Shown: positions 19,403-28,077 of the stretch, one piece after another
Layout of the letters: each line of letters begins with the position of its first letter
Position numbering within the stretch: position 1 is the stretch's first letter
Assembly: GCF_051020515.1 (NCBI RefSeq)
Contig: NZ_CP194857.1
Span: 1,178,001-1,242,000, forward strand
DNA from: CALKWS01 sp051020515
GTDB lineage: Bacteria; Actinomycetota; Actinomycetes; Actinomycetales; Beutenbergiaceae
Direction: 5' to 3'
DNA length: 64,000 nucleotides
Translations under genes and position numbers: made by a program
The notes under the pieces: model-generated
What the model was told of the DNA's origin: nothing
Seen by the model: only the letters and a program-made list of their open reading frames with translations
Databases searched by the model: none

Positions 19403-19544
19403 CCCGCGGCCCCTCGGGCGCTCCCTCCGCGCTCCCGCGGGAGCGTTCACCCCCGTACCTCCGGGCGCTGCCGGTAGCCGTCGAAGGCACGGCCGCGGTT
19501 ATTGCGTTGCCACCGGCCCGCTGAGCCCTGTTAGCGTCCGGGCC

Positions 19545-20123
19545 ATGAGTGAGAACGCTCCCGTTCGCTGGACGCAAGCCACGGTCTATGCCGACATGTG
19601 GGTCGACCCCGACCAGGATCCCCGTGGCAACGTCGCGCCTGACGGCGAGTTACCAACGCTGCTCTACTACCTCGGCCATTACCGCCTCACGCTGGGCATG
19701 AAGTGTGAGGGCCTCGACGCCGACCAGCTCGCGCGGCGATCGGTACCGCCGTCGACGCTGTCACTTCTCGGCCTGGTCCGACACATGGCCCGCGTGGAGC
19801 AGTCCTGGGGCTCCCGGGTCCTCGGTGGCGAGCCCGTGCAGCCGGTGTTTTCCGGTGACGGCGAGGATCCCGAGTTCGACGGCGCGATCCCCGACCGCAC
19901 GGTCGTGACCGAGGCTTTCGCGCGATGGGAGGAGCAGATGGCAGGGACCGACGCCGCCATCGCCCGGTTCGACGATCTCGGCGAACGGGTACCGCTGCCG
20001 CGTCATGGTGGTCAACAGGTCGCTGTCCGGGACGTCCTGGTGCACCTGATCGAGGAGTACGCACGCCACTGCGGACACGCGGACCTGCTGCGCGAGTGCA
20101 TCGACGGACGCGTCGGGCAGTGA
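19545..20123 (+). CDS. DinB-superfamily protein (DUF664)
   Basis: A 192-residue four-helix-bundle protein of the DinB/DUF664 group, whose actinobacterial members are often mycothiol-dependent transferases. Landmarks are LYYLGHYRLTLGMKCEGLD, STLSLLGLVRHMARVEQSW (first metal histidine) and VLVHLIEEYARHCGHADLL (the closing metal histidines). The start is preceded by TTAGCGT-like sequence rather than a strong Shine-Dalgarno, so a leaderless transcript is plausible. Substrate unknown. Confidence 0.85.
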   Translation: MSENAPVRWTQATVYADMWVDPDQDPRGNVAPDGELPTLLYYLGHYRLTLGMKCEGLDADQLARRSVPPSTLSLLGLVRHMARVEQSWGSRVLGGEPVQPVFSGDGEDPEFDGAIPDRTVVTEAFARWEEQMAGTDAAIARFDDLGERVPLPRHGGQQVAVRDVLVHLIEEYARHCGHADLLRECIDGRVGQ

Positions 20124-20141
20124 CGACCCACCATTGACGAC

Positions 20142-20165
20142 CGCGGCTCCCAGCCGGTAGCCGCG
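20142..20165. terminator. Possible bidirectional hairpin between convergent genes
   Basis: CGCGGCT (20142-20148) pairs with AGCCGCG (20159-20165) over a ten-base loop. It sits between the ends of the DinB and DUF1801 genes. There is no T-tract, so assignment as a terminator rests on position. Confidence 0.3.
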
Positions 20166-20172
20166 CCCGGCG

Positions 20173-20547
20173 TCAGGGCCGTGGCGTGCGGCGGGCCGCC
20201 TCGCTGAGCAGGTCAACGACGCCGGCCCGATCCACATCGGCCGGGGTGTGGAACTTGATGTGGCGAGCCCTCTTCCCGGTCCCTTCCAGCAGACCCTCGG
20301 TGTCCTCCTCGGCGAGTTCGGCACCGCTTGCGAACATCAGGTTCACATGCCTGGTCTGCGGGGCGATGGCGGCGATCAGGTACTTGTAAGTGCCCGGCTT
20401 GAAGGTATAGCCGAGCAGTTTCGCTGCCGGGTCGGCCTCCTCGATGCCGTCCGGGACCGCGTTGACCACCAACGTGCGCAACCGGTTCACGATCTCGCGA
20501 ACCGGCGCCTCCAGGCCGTTCGTCACCTGCTCGACCCCCTCATCCAT
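20173..20547 (-). CDS. DUF1801-family protein
   Basis: About 124 residues with the DUF1801 (YdhG-like) fold landmarks: VREIVNRLRTLVVNAVPDGI, KLLGYTF, YKYLIAAIAPQTRHVNLMF and KRARHIKFHTPADVD. Function in the family is unproven. I chose ATG 20547 (MDEGVEQV) because AAAGGAG lies five to six bases upstream; two earlier in-frame ATGs lack this. No regulatory clue. Confidence 0.82.
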   Translation of the reverse strand: MDEGVEQVTNGLEAPVREIVNRLRTLVVNAVPDGIEEADPAAKLLGYTFKPGTYKYLIAAIAPQTRHVNLMFASGAELAEEDTEGLLEGTGKRARHIKFHTPADVDRAGVVDLLSEAARRTPRP

Positions 20548-20789
20548 CTCCGCTCCTTTGCTCTCCATGGTGGTCATCCGAGGCCCGGGCGATTGACGCC
20601 AGGACAGGTCACTCGGGCCTACAAGGATTCGAGATGCCGGCCCGGCAGCCGCCTCACGGCGGAAGGCCGCTCGTAGCGGCGGAGTTTGGAGCCCGGGGGC
20701 TTACACCGGGCCGGCACCAGGTGTAACCAACCATTCCCAGTGACTATTCCGGCACCGTGACCCGGCGGCCTGACTCTCACCCCACCCTC

Positions 20790-21437
20790 TCAGCCCACCG
20801 CGGCGAAGGCCCGCACCGGGAACGTCGCCATGCCCCGCACCGCCGGTGGTGCCGCAGTGAACGTGAAGCCCTCGGTGGGCAGGGCGGACAGGCCGGTGAG
20901 GTGCTCCACCACCGGGACCCCGGCCGCCAGCAGCACCGTGTGGGCCGGGCGGGTACCGACGCCGGTGTGGTCGATGTTGACCGAGTCGATGCCCACCAGC
21001 CGCGCACCGGCCCCGGCCAGGAAGTGCGCGCCGTCCTCGGTCAGGAACGGGTGCTCGGGGTCGCCGTAGGTTCCGGTTCCCCAGTGCCGGTCCCAGCCGG
21101 TGCGCAGCAGCACCGCCCGGTCGTGCACGTCCACCCCGTCGAAGGCCTCCGGTCCGATGGCTTCGCCACCGTCGACGACGACGCCGGGCACCATCGCGCA
21201 CCGGTGCAGTGGCAGCGCGCTCAGGTCGTGCCCCTCCGGGTAGCGGTGGGCGGGGGTGTCCAGGTAGGTGCCGGTGTTGGCCACCATGTCGATGCGCCCG
21301 ATGGCGAACTCGGTGCCCGGTTCGTATCGGTCGTGGGAGTCGGCGAACGTCAGGTACTCGGTGATCACCGGCCCCGGCAGGCCGGGGTAGGTGATCATCT
21401 CCTCGGTCACCGTGTGGCTCAGGTCGATGAGTTCCAT
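20790..21437 (-). CDS. Cyclase-family hydrolase (kynurenine formamidase-like)
   Basis: A metal-dependent amide or ester hydrolase of the cyclase fold, 215 residues. It starts MELIDLSHTVTEEMITYPG and has the metal motif GTYLDTPAHRYPEG (HxxxDxPxH variant with Thr in place of the first His) and later FLAGAGARLVGIDSVNID. ATG 21437 lies inside the last codons of the upstream UvrA-like gene, so it is probably translationally coupled to the resistance operon. Substrate could be an N-formyl compound or a drug-related ester; not determinable. Confidence 0.85.
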   Translation of the reverse strand: MELIDLSHTVTEEMITYPGLPGPVITEYLTFADSHDRYEPGTEFAIGRIDMVANTGTYLDTPAHRYPEGHDLSALPLHRCAMVPGVVVDGGEAIGPEAFDGVDVHDRAVLLRTGWDRHWGTGTYGDPEHPFLTEDGAHFLAGAGARLVGIDSVNIDHTGVGTRPAHTVLLAAGVPVVEHLTGLSALPTEGFTFTAAPPAVRGMATFPVRAFAAVG

Positions 21438-23710
21438 GCACGGATCATGCCAGGGCCCGGCCCCAACCGGGCGCGGAGGTAGCGGCCGGTGTGGGTGTCG
21501 GTGCGGGCGAGATCAGGAACCGGGCCGGTGAACTGGACGCGACCGCCGTCGTGTCCACCCTCGGGACCAAGATCGATGACGTGGTCGGCTCCGGCCACGA
21601 TGTCCAGATCGTGCTCGATCACGACGACGGTGCGGCCGTCGTCGACCATCTCGTGCAACAGCGCCAGCAGCCGGCTGGTGTCCTTGGCGTGCAGCCCGGT
21701 GGTGGGTTCGTCCAGCACGATGATGCCGGCGTCCTCGGTCAGTTCCCGGGGAGAGTTTGAGCCGCTGCCGCTCCCCGCCGGACAGGGTGGTGAAGTTCTG
21801 CCCGAGCGCGAGGTAGCCCAGTCCCACCTGGTCGGCTCTCCGCAGGAGAACGGACAGTTTCCTGTCGTGGAAGAACTCCGCCGCGGTCTCCACCGTCATC
21901 TCGAAGACGTCGGCGATGGAACGCCCGCCCACGGTGTACTTCAGCACCCCGGCGCGGAACCGCCGCCCCTGACAGGTCTCGCACGTGGTCAGCACCGGGT
22001 CGGTGAAGCCCAGGTCCAGGAAGTTCACGCCGGTGCCCTCACACGCCCGGCAGCCGCCGTCGGAGTTCGGGGAGAACAGCGCCGCGGGTTGACCGGTGCG
22101 CTTGGCGAAGATGCGGCGGATCTCATCGAGCATCCCGGTCCAGGACGCGGGGGTGGAGCGGCGTGAGCCGTGGATCGGTGCCTGGTCGATGAGGACGGCG
22201 TCCGGGGCGGCGACCGGCAGGTGCCCGTGGATGAGGCTCGACTTCCCGACCCGGCAATTCCGGTCACCACGGTCAGGACGCCGAGAGGGATCTCGACCGT
22301 GACGTCCTTGAGGTTGTGGCTCGCGGCGTTCTCGATCCGGACGAAACCCGTGGGCTCGCGTGGCTCCCGGGGCCGCGCCGCCTGCGATCGCAGTGCACTC
22401 CCGGTGGGGGTGTCGGCGCGGCGCAGGTCCTCGAAGGAGCCCTGGAAGATCAACTCGCCGCCGTGCACCCCCGCCCCCGGCCCGATCTCGACCACCTGAT
22501 CGGCAATCTCCATCACCTGCCGGTCGTGCTCGACGACCACGACGGTGTTCCCCTTGTCCCGGAGCACCTGCAGCATCTGCGCCAACCGATGCACGTCGCG
22601 GGTGTGCAGTCCGACGGTGGGTTCGTCGAACACGTAGAGCATGTCGTTCAGGGTGCTGCCCAGGTGACGCACCATCTTGACCCGCTGCGCCTCCCCGCCG
22701 GACAGCGTCGCCGTCGCCCGGTCCAGACTCAGGTACCCCAGACCAAGGCTGGTCAGGCGTTCCAACTGGGTCACGACGTCGTCCAGCAGGGCATCGAGCG
22801 GCCCCAGGTCCCACCCGCGCAGTTGCCCGGCCAGGTCGCCGACCTGCATGGCGTACGCCTGGGGCAGTGTGAGTCCCTCGATCCCGGCGCTGCGGGCCGC
22901 CTCGTTGAGCCGGGTCCCGTCGCACTCCGTGCAGGGCCCGAGCGTGACCAGTCGCTCGTAGGCCTTCTTCGCCTCTCCCTTGAGGGTGGTGGGGTCCTTG
23001 GCCAGCTGGATCCGGTGGAACCGCACCAGCACGCCCTCGTAGTCCCCGGGCAGGTCGTGGGCGCCGGTCGGTTCCACCTCACCGGCCGCGGCCTCCAGCA
23101 ACAGGTGCATCTCGCGCATCGAGTACTGCTCGAGCGGAACGTCGACGTCGAACAGGCCCGAGTCGGCATAGCGCCGCCAGGTCAGCGTGCCGGGCCGGTA
23201 GTCGGGGTGGGCGAAAGGTCCCTCCCGCAGGGACGCGGAGGTGTCGATGAAGGCATCGACGTCGAGGATCTTCTCCACGCCCAGACCGTGGCACCGCAGG
23301 CACATTCCGGCCGGGTCGTTGAAGGAGAAGGCGTTGGCGTGACCGATCGACGGCGTGGCACCGCGGGCGTAGAGCAGCCGCAGGCCGTCCCCGATGTCGG
23401 TGATGGTGGCCACGGTCGAGCGGGGCCCGCCGTGCAGGCGCCGCTGGTCGATGACGATCGCGGCCGAGAGGTTCTCGATGTTGTCGGCATCGGGCCGGCC
23501 GTAGGAGGGTAGGTAGTTCTGGGCGTAGGCGCTGAAGGTGGCGTTGATCTGACGCTGCGCCTCGGCGGCGATGGTGTCGAAGACCAGGGATGACTTGCCC
23601 GACCCGGAGACGCCGACGACGACGATCAGGGACTTCTTACGCAGCTCGAGGCTGATGTCCCTGAGGTTGTTCTGGCGGACGCCGCCCAGGCGGATGGTGC
23701 CGGTGGTCAT
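21419..23710 (-). CDS. UvrA-like ABC-class ATPase, DrrC-type (two frame breaks)
   Basis: DNA-binding tandem ATPase related to excinuclease UvrA; in Streptomyces peucetius the paralogue DrrC gives daunorubicin resistance. The first ATPase shows GVSGSGKSS, zinc-finger cysteines CLRC and CTEC, LSGGEAQRVKM and YVFDEPTVGLH. The second Walker A is cut: a G is missing at 22245-22247 and the next frame supplies KSSLIHGHLPV. CRACEGTG, CETCQGRRF and LSGGERQRLKL follow, then an extra base at 21748-21751 before IIVLDEPTTGLHAKD. Joined length is about 764 residues, matching the short UvrA class that lacks the UvrB-binding insert. AGGAG precedes ATG 23710. Both breaks are in G/C runs. Confidence 0.87.
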
Positions 23711-23751
23711 GGTGCTCCTGTGATCGGGGGACGTGGTGACGGAGAGGTGGC

Positions 23752-24582
23752 TCATGTAGTGCCGGACCGGAAGCCGCGGGCGGCCAGGGGCAGGAAGACG
23801 GCGGTCAACACCACCGGCCACACGATGGCCAGGAGCGAGGAGGCCCGTCCGGTGATGACCTGGCCGGGCCAGGTAGCCGAGCCCACCAGGTCGCGCACCG
23901 TGGTGGCGGCGGCCGAGACGGGGTTGACCTCGGCGAGGACGCCCAACCACGTGGGCATGGTGCTCGGATCGACGAACACGCTCGACAGCAGCGCCACCGG
24001 CCAGACCAGAATCTGGACATAGGCCACCGACTCCACCGACCTCGCGCGGTACCCGATGTGGAAACCCACCCACAACAGCGCGAACCGGAGCAGCAGCAGG
24101 ACCCCCGCTGCCACTAGGACGGCGGCGAGGGTGGCCTCCGGGCGCCACCCGATGGCCAACCCGAACACGACCATCACCACCAGACCGATGAGCGAACTGA
24201 GCATGTCCGCCAGGCACCGGCCCAGCACGATGGCCGCGGAGTTGATCGGGAAGGTGCGGAACCGATCGTTGATTCCCCGGGAGGCGTCCGCCGCCGCGGC
24301 CAGGGTGGTGGTTTCCAGCCCGAAGAGCATGGTCACCGCCAGCATCCCCGGCATCAGGAAGTCCAGGTACGCCACGCCGTCGGGCATCTGCAGCGCCCCG
24401 CCGAACAGGCCGAGGAACATCAGCGCCACGAACACCGGGAAGAGCCAGGTGATCGCCACCGTCGCCGCTTGGGACTTCCAGCCAGCGATGATTCGCCGGG
24501 CCAGGATCAGCGCGGACCGGAGCACCCCCGGTGGTGAGGGCGGGAGGGGGGACACCTCGGATGGCTTGGACACGGCGGTCAC
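23752..24582 (-). CDS. ABC-2 type permease, DrrB-like
   Basis: Membrane partner of the adjacent DrrA-like ATPase. The 276-residue protein begins with a hydrophilic tail and has six helices, starting with VAITWLFPVFVALMFLGLFG and including FLMPGMLAVTMLFGLETT. The ABC-2 motif SRGINDRFRTFPINSAAIVL between helices 2 and 3 is the DrrB-type EAA-like loop. Its ATG overlaps the ATPase stop by 4 nt. It probably exports a planar or amphipathic drug together with the ATPase; substrate is inferred only from the locus. Confidence 0.88.
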   Translation of the reverse strand: MTAVSKPSEVSPLPPSPPGVLRSALILARRIIAGWKSQAATVAITWLFPVFVALMFLGLFGGALQMPDGVAYLDFLMPGMLAVTMLFGLETTTLAAAADASRGINDRFRTFPINSAAIVLGRCLADMLSSLIGLVVMVVFGLAIGWRPEATLAAVLVAAGVLLLLRFALLWVGFHIGYRARSVESVAYVQILVWPVALLSSVFVDPSTMPTWLGVLAEVNPVSAAATTVRDLVGSATWPGQVITGRASSLLAIVWPVVLTAVFLPLAARGFRSGTT

Positions 24583-25646
24583 CGGCCGGTCTCCCTCACG
24601 GTTGCCTCGCTACCGGTCGCGGCTCCGCCGTCAGTCGCGGCTCGGCCTTCGGTCGCGGCCCGGCCATCAGTCGCGGCCCGGCCATCAGTCATCGACAGGA
24701 ACACCTCGTCCAGGGTGGGCTTGCGCAGCGCCACCTCGACCGGATGAACGTCTTCCTCGGCGAGTTGCCGGACGCAGTCGAGGACGATGTCACGGGCCGT
24801 GGTGTGCAGTTCGGTGACGAGGTCCGCCCCGGGCTCGGCGCGGGCGTCGAACCTGGCCAGGATCGGCCGGGCGCGCTCGGCCTGGTCGGGGCCGGCGAAC
24901 CGGAGCCGGAGCACCGAGTGGCCCAGGCTGTCCTTGAGGTCGTCTGCGCTTCCCTCGGCGACCACCGCCCCGCGAGCCAACAGGACGATGTGGTCGGCCA
25001 GCGCGTCCGCCTCCTCCAGGTACTGGGTGGTCAGCAGCACCGTGGTCCCGTGACCGACGAGCCGGCGCAGCGTGTCCCACACATCGCGCCGGGCCGCGGG
25101 ATCCAGGCCGGTGGTCGGCTCGTCCACGAAGAGGACCGCCGGACGCACGATCATGCCCGCCGCCACGTCCAGGCGGCGCCTCATCCCGCCCGAGAAGGTG
25201 CGCACCGGCCGGTCCTTGGCCTCGAGCAGCCCGAACTCCTCCAGCAACGCCCGCGCCCGGGTGGCGGCGTGGGGTTTGTTCAGGCCGCGCAACCGCCCGA
25301 ACAGGATCAGGTTCTGGGTCGGGCTCAACTGCTCGTCGACGGCGGCTTCCTGGCCGACCAGGGCGATGCGTTCCCGCACCTTCGACGCCTCGGTGCGCAC
25401 GTCGAAGCCGGCCACCCGGGCCCGGCCGCGGTCGAACCGCAACAGCGTCGACAGCCCGCGCACCGCGGTCGTCTTCCCGGCGCCGTTGTGGCCGAGCAGC
25501 GCGAGCACCTGGCCCGGATACACCTGCAGACTCAGGTCTCGTAGGCCGGCCTCATCGCTGCCGGCATCCTCCTGCGTCTCGGCCGGCTCTCGCGCCTTGG
25601 CCCGGAACACCTTGCCCACCCGCTGGGCATCGATCGTCGCGTTCAT
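24579..25646 (-). CDS. Drug-export ABC ATPase, DrrA-like
   Basis: The 355-residue ATPase has Walker A GHNGAGKTT near residue 50, FSGGMRRRLDVAAG, Walker B VLFVDEPTTGLD and TTQYLEEADALAD, with a DrrA-type C-terminal domain ending PTLDEVFLSMTDGRA. A four-copy hexapeptide repeat (T-D/E-G-R/G-A-A) is appended at the C-terminus. GGGAG precedes ATG 25646. It is first gene of the drrA-drrB-drrC-like operon, divergent from a TetR gene with an operator palindrome between them. Confidence 0.9.
   Translation of the reverse strand: MNATIDAQRVGKVFRAKAREPAETQEDAGSDEAGLRDLSLQVYPGQVLALLGHNGAGKTTAVRGLSTLLRFDRGRARVAGFDVRTEASKVRERIALVGQEAAVDEQLSPTQNLILFGRLRGLNKPHAATRARALLEEFGLLEAKDRPVRTFSGGMRRRLDVAAGMIVRPAVLFVDEPTTGLDPAARRDVWDTLRRLVGHGTTVLLTTQYLEEADALADHIVLLARGAVVAEGSADDLKDSLGHSVLRLRFAGPDQAERARPILARFDARAEPGADLVTELHTTARDIVLDCVRQLAEEDVHPVEVALRKPTLDEVFLSMTDGRAATDGRAATEGRAATDGGAATGSEATVRETGR
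24617..24688 (-). repeat. Four tandem 18-bp units in the 3' end of the DrrA-like gene
   Basis: Units at 24617-24634, 24635-24652, 24653-24670 and 24671-24688; the last two are identical (TCGCGGCCCGGCCATCAG on the plus strand). Because 18 is a multiple of three, copy-number change would add or remove the hexapeptide TDGRAA without a frameshift. Confidence 0.8.
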
Positions 25647-25665
25647 CCACTCCCTCTCACCGCAT

Positions 25666-25688
25666 GTACGCTGTACCGTACATCGTAC
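25666..25688. promoter_or_regulatory. 23-bp operator palindrome between the TetR gene and the drr-like operon
   Basis: An inverted repeat centred on C25677: GTACG/CGTAC outer arms and TGTAC/GTACA inner arms, with one mismatched pair (25671/25683). It lies 20 bases upstream of the ABC ATPase start and about 50 upstream of the TetR start, where a TetR repressor should bind. Binding is inferred. Confidence 0.65.
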
Positions 25689-25737
25689 GAACACGTAAGG
25701 TAGAGGGAAATATTCCCTCTGGCAAGGTGGTATCCGC

Positions 25738-26547
25738 ATGGCCGAGCGCACCGGGGCGGGAGATCCCCTGCGCGTGATCCCGTTGCTGTGGCGCCGAGGC
25801 GTCAAGACCGGACGCAGCGGCCTGACCCTGGAGGCGATCGTCGACGGCGCCGTGGCTCTCGCCGACACGACCGGGGTCGATCAGTTGTCCATGCGCAAAC
25901 TCGCCGAGCGGCTCGGCGTCGGCGCGATGACGCTGTACTCCCACGTGCCGGGCAAGGCGGAACTGATCGACCTCATGGTGGACCGGGTGTTCGCCGACGT
26001 CACCTACCCAGCCCCAACCACCGACCCGGGCCGGTGGCGCGGTGGACTGGAAACGGTGGCCGAGAGGAACTGGGAACTGCTGGGCCGCCATCGGTGGCTC
26101 ATCCACGTCGACACCGCCCGCCCCCCACTGGGCCCGGGCACCATCGCCAAGTACGACGCCGAACTGCAGCCGCTCGTGGACACCGGGTTGACCGACGTCC
26201 AGATCGACCAGGCGCTGACCCTCATCCTGGAGCATGTGCGATCCAGCGCCCGGTTGGCCTTCGCGACCGCGGCCCCGCCGACGGCCACGGCCGGTGACGG
26301 CGCCGCCGACTCACGGGAAGCCTCCGATCTCGAGTGGTGGCACCAGGCCGGTCCCGTCCTCGCCGGGCTCCTGGATACCGGCGACTACCCCTACGCCGCG
26401 CGCATCGGGAACGCCGCGGGGCAGGAGTACAACGCACCCGGCGACCCGCACCGGGCCTACCTGTTCGGACTCCAGACCATCCTGGACGGCATCGAAGCGC
26501 TCATCGCCCGTCAGCGGGACGAGCGCGACGCCGGTCAGGCGGGGTGA
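25738..26547 (+). CDS. TetR-family regulator of the adjacent drug-efflux operon
   Basis: The 269-residue protein has the TetR HTH in LSMRKLAERLGVGAMTLYSHV, following LTLEAIVDGAVALADTTG. The C-terminal domain from about residue 90 to 260 is the ligand-binding TetR_C type seen in drug-responsive regulators (RWLIHVDTARPPLGPGTIAK). It is divergent from the DrrA-like ATPase with a 23-bp palindrome between. The N-terminal 20 residues (MAERTGAGDPLRVIPLLWRR) are typical of actinobacterial drug-operon TetRs. Ligand unknown, probably the exported drug. Confidence 0.9.
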   Translation: MAERTGAGDPLRVIPLLWRRGVKTGRSGLTLEAIVDGAVALADTTGVDQLSMRKLAERLGVGAMTLYSHVPGKAELIDLMVDRVFADVTYPAPTTDPGRWRGGLETVAERNWELLGRHRWLIHVDTARPPLGPGTIAKYDAELQPLVDTGLTDVQIDQALTLILEHVRSSARLAFATAAPPTATAGDGAADSREASDLEWWHQAGPVLAGLLDTGDYPYAARIGNAAGQEYNAPGDPHRAYLFGLQTILDGIEALIARQRDERDAGQAG

Positions 26548-26617
26548 CCCCGACGGCGGACCAGGGGCTTGGGCGCATGGGTTACGCCGTCATCGGCCGC
26601 GAGGGTGACGGCTGCGG

Positions 26618-27300
26618 TCAGCGCACCACGGCCCGGCGCACCAGGAGCGCCATGGCCTGCGGATCGTCGCTGTCGAGCACCAGGTCACCCTGGCCCTCAC
26701 CGCCGCCCTCCCAGTGGAACTCGATGCCGGGGTTGTGCACATCGGAACCGTCGGCGAGGAAGAAGTGCGGGCTGCCCTGCACCGCCTCGTCGCGACCGCG
26801 GTAGTCGCGCATCATCTGCCCGCGGGCCCGGCCGTCGTCGAGCGCGGCGGCCAGCGCGTCGGCATCGACCGACTCACACTTTTCGGCCACGGCGAGGATC
26901 TCGTGCAGCATGCTGACCGCGCGGCTGCGCGCGAACAACGCCTTGCGCAACGCCATGTCGAGTTCCTCGGCCGCCGCCAGGCTCTGGGCCTTGGCGGCGT
27001 GCACCGCCTCGTTGGTCAGCAGTGTGGTGATCGGCCACTGGGATGCGTCCCGCCGCCAGGCCCGGAAGCCGAAAACGGGGACCATCTCGGTGAAGGTGGG
27101 GATCTCGGCGTCGACCAGACCCTTCGGCAGCGGCATGGAGTTGACGTCCTCCAGGAGGAACAGCCGGTGGTCCACCCGGACGTGCTCATCCAGGCCCGCT
27201 TCGGCGCGGGCGGCGTAGAAGCGGTGCAACTGCACGGTGGCCACCCGCACGCCACGTCGGTGTAGAGAACCACCGTGCCGGGCTCGACGTGGACAGTCAT
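26618..27300 (-). CDS. DsbA/FrnE-like thioredoxin-fold protein (frame break near 27243)
   Basis: Starts MTVHVEPGTVVLYTDVACGW; the next frame continues ATVQLHRFYAARAEAGLD. The two join if one G is restored in GTGGCC near 27243. Later blocks are LLEDVNSMPLPKGL, PVFGFRAWRRDASQWPITT and GSPHFFLADGSDVHNPGI (cis-proline region), typical of FrnE-like oxidoreductases. The usual CxxC is reduced to a single cysteine followed by Gly-Trp, so a disulfide exchange role is doubtful. AAGGA precedes ATG 27300. No signal peptide: cytoplasmic. Confidence 0.82.
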
Positions 27301-27398
27301 GACACGTTCCTTCCCTCGCGACTGCTTGCCCTTGGCAGTGTGCCCCGCCCGGGGCCGGTCGGCATCCGCACGGTCCAGCATCCGCGGGACTGCAGCCC

Positions 27399-28036
27399 TC
27401 AGGCCGACGCCGGGAGGCCGGTGAGCCAGTCGCGCACCGCCCCGGCGATGGCGTCCTGATCCTTCTTCAGGCTGTGGTCCCCGGCCACCGTCACCACGGT
27501 GCGCTCGGGCGCAGCCGGGGGCATCCCGAACCGGTCCCGCTCGCCCTGCACCACCAGCACCGGCACCCCGGCGCTCTCCAGTTCGGGCAGCCGGGAGGGA
27601 CGGTCCTTGGGCGGCTGCAACGGGAACGCCAGGCACAACGCCCCGATCGCGCCGAGGTCGGTGGCGGTGCGGCAGGCCACCCGGGCCCCGGAGGACCGGC
27701 CGCCGACGACGACGGGCAACCCTGCGAGGGCATCGTGGCGCAGGGGTGCATGGCGACCTGGGTCCACGCGGTGTCGAGTTGCCGGGCCGGTGCCGGGGCG
27801 CGCCGCCCCGCGACCCGGTAGGGCTGTTCGACCAGGGCCACGTGCCAGCCCAGGTCGCCGGCCACACCGGTGGCGGTGAGCAGGTCCGGGGCGCCGACTC
27901 CCCCACCGGCGCCGTGGCCGAGCATGAGCAGGCCCCGGGGCTGGTGCGGCGTGGGGCGCAGGAGCACACGGGCCGGACCGCCGTCGGTGTCGATCAGCAG
28001 TTCCTGCTCGCGAACCGCATCGGCTTGATCCGTCAT
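27399..28036 (-). CDS. Alpha/beta-hydrolase, dienelactone-hydrolase-like (frame break near 27740)
   Basis: First frame: RGLLMLGHGAGGGVGAPDLL (oxyanion region) to TAWTQVAMHP; second frame: LRHDALAGLPVVVGGRSSGARVACR, where GGRSSG is the nucleophile elbow, then VLVVQGERDRFG and VTVAGDHSLKK (acid and histidine). Restoring one C in the run of four at about 27738-27741 joins them into about 212 residues. This small hydrolase family (KANL3/Tex30-like) has no agreed substrate. The ATG at 28036 has a weak ribosome binding site. Confidence 0.8.
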
Positions 28037-28077
28037 GGCTCGATTCTAGGGAGGTCGCGTGCCGGCACGGCGGGGGC

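Noticed and set aside
20600..20760. Possible tRNA-like stem sequences between DUF1801 and the cyclase
   Set aside because: Some GC stems can be drawn, but there is no TTCGA T-loop or correct acceptor/anticodon spacing on either strand.
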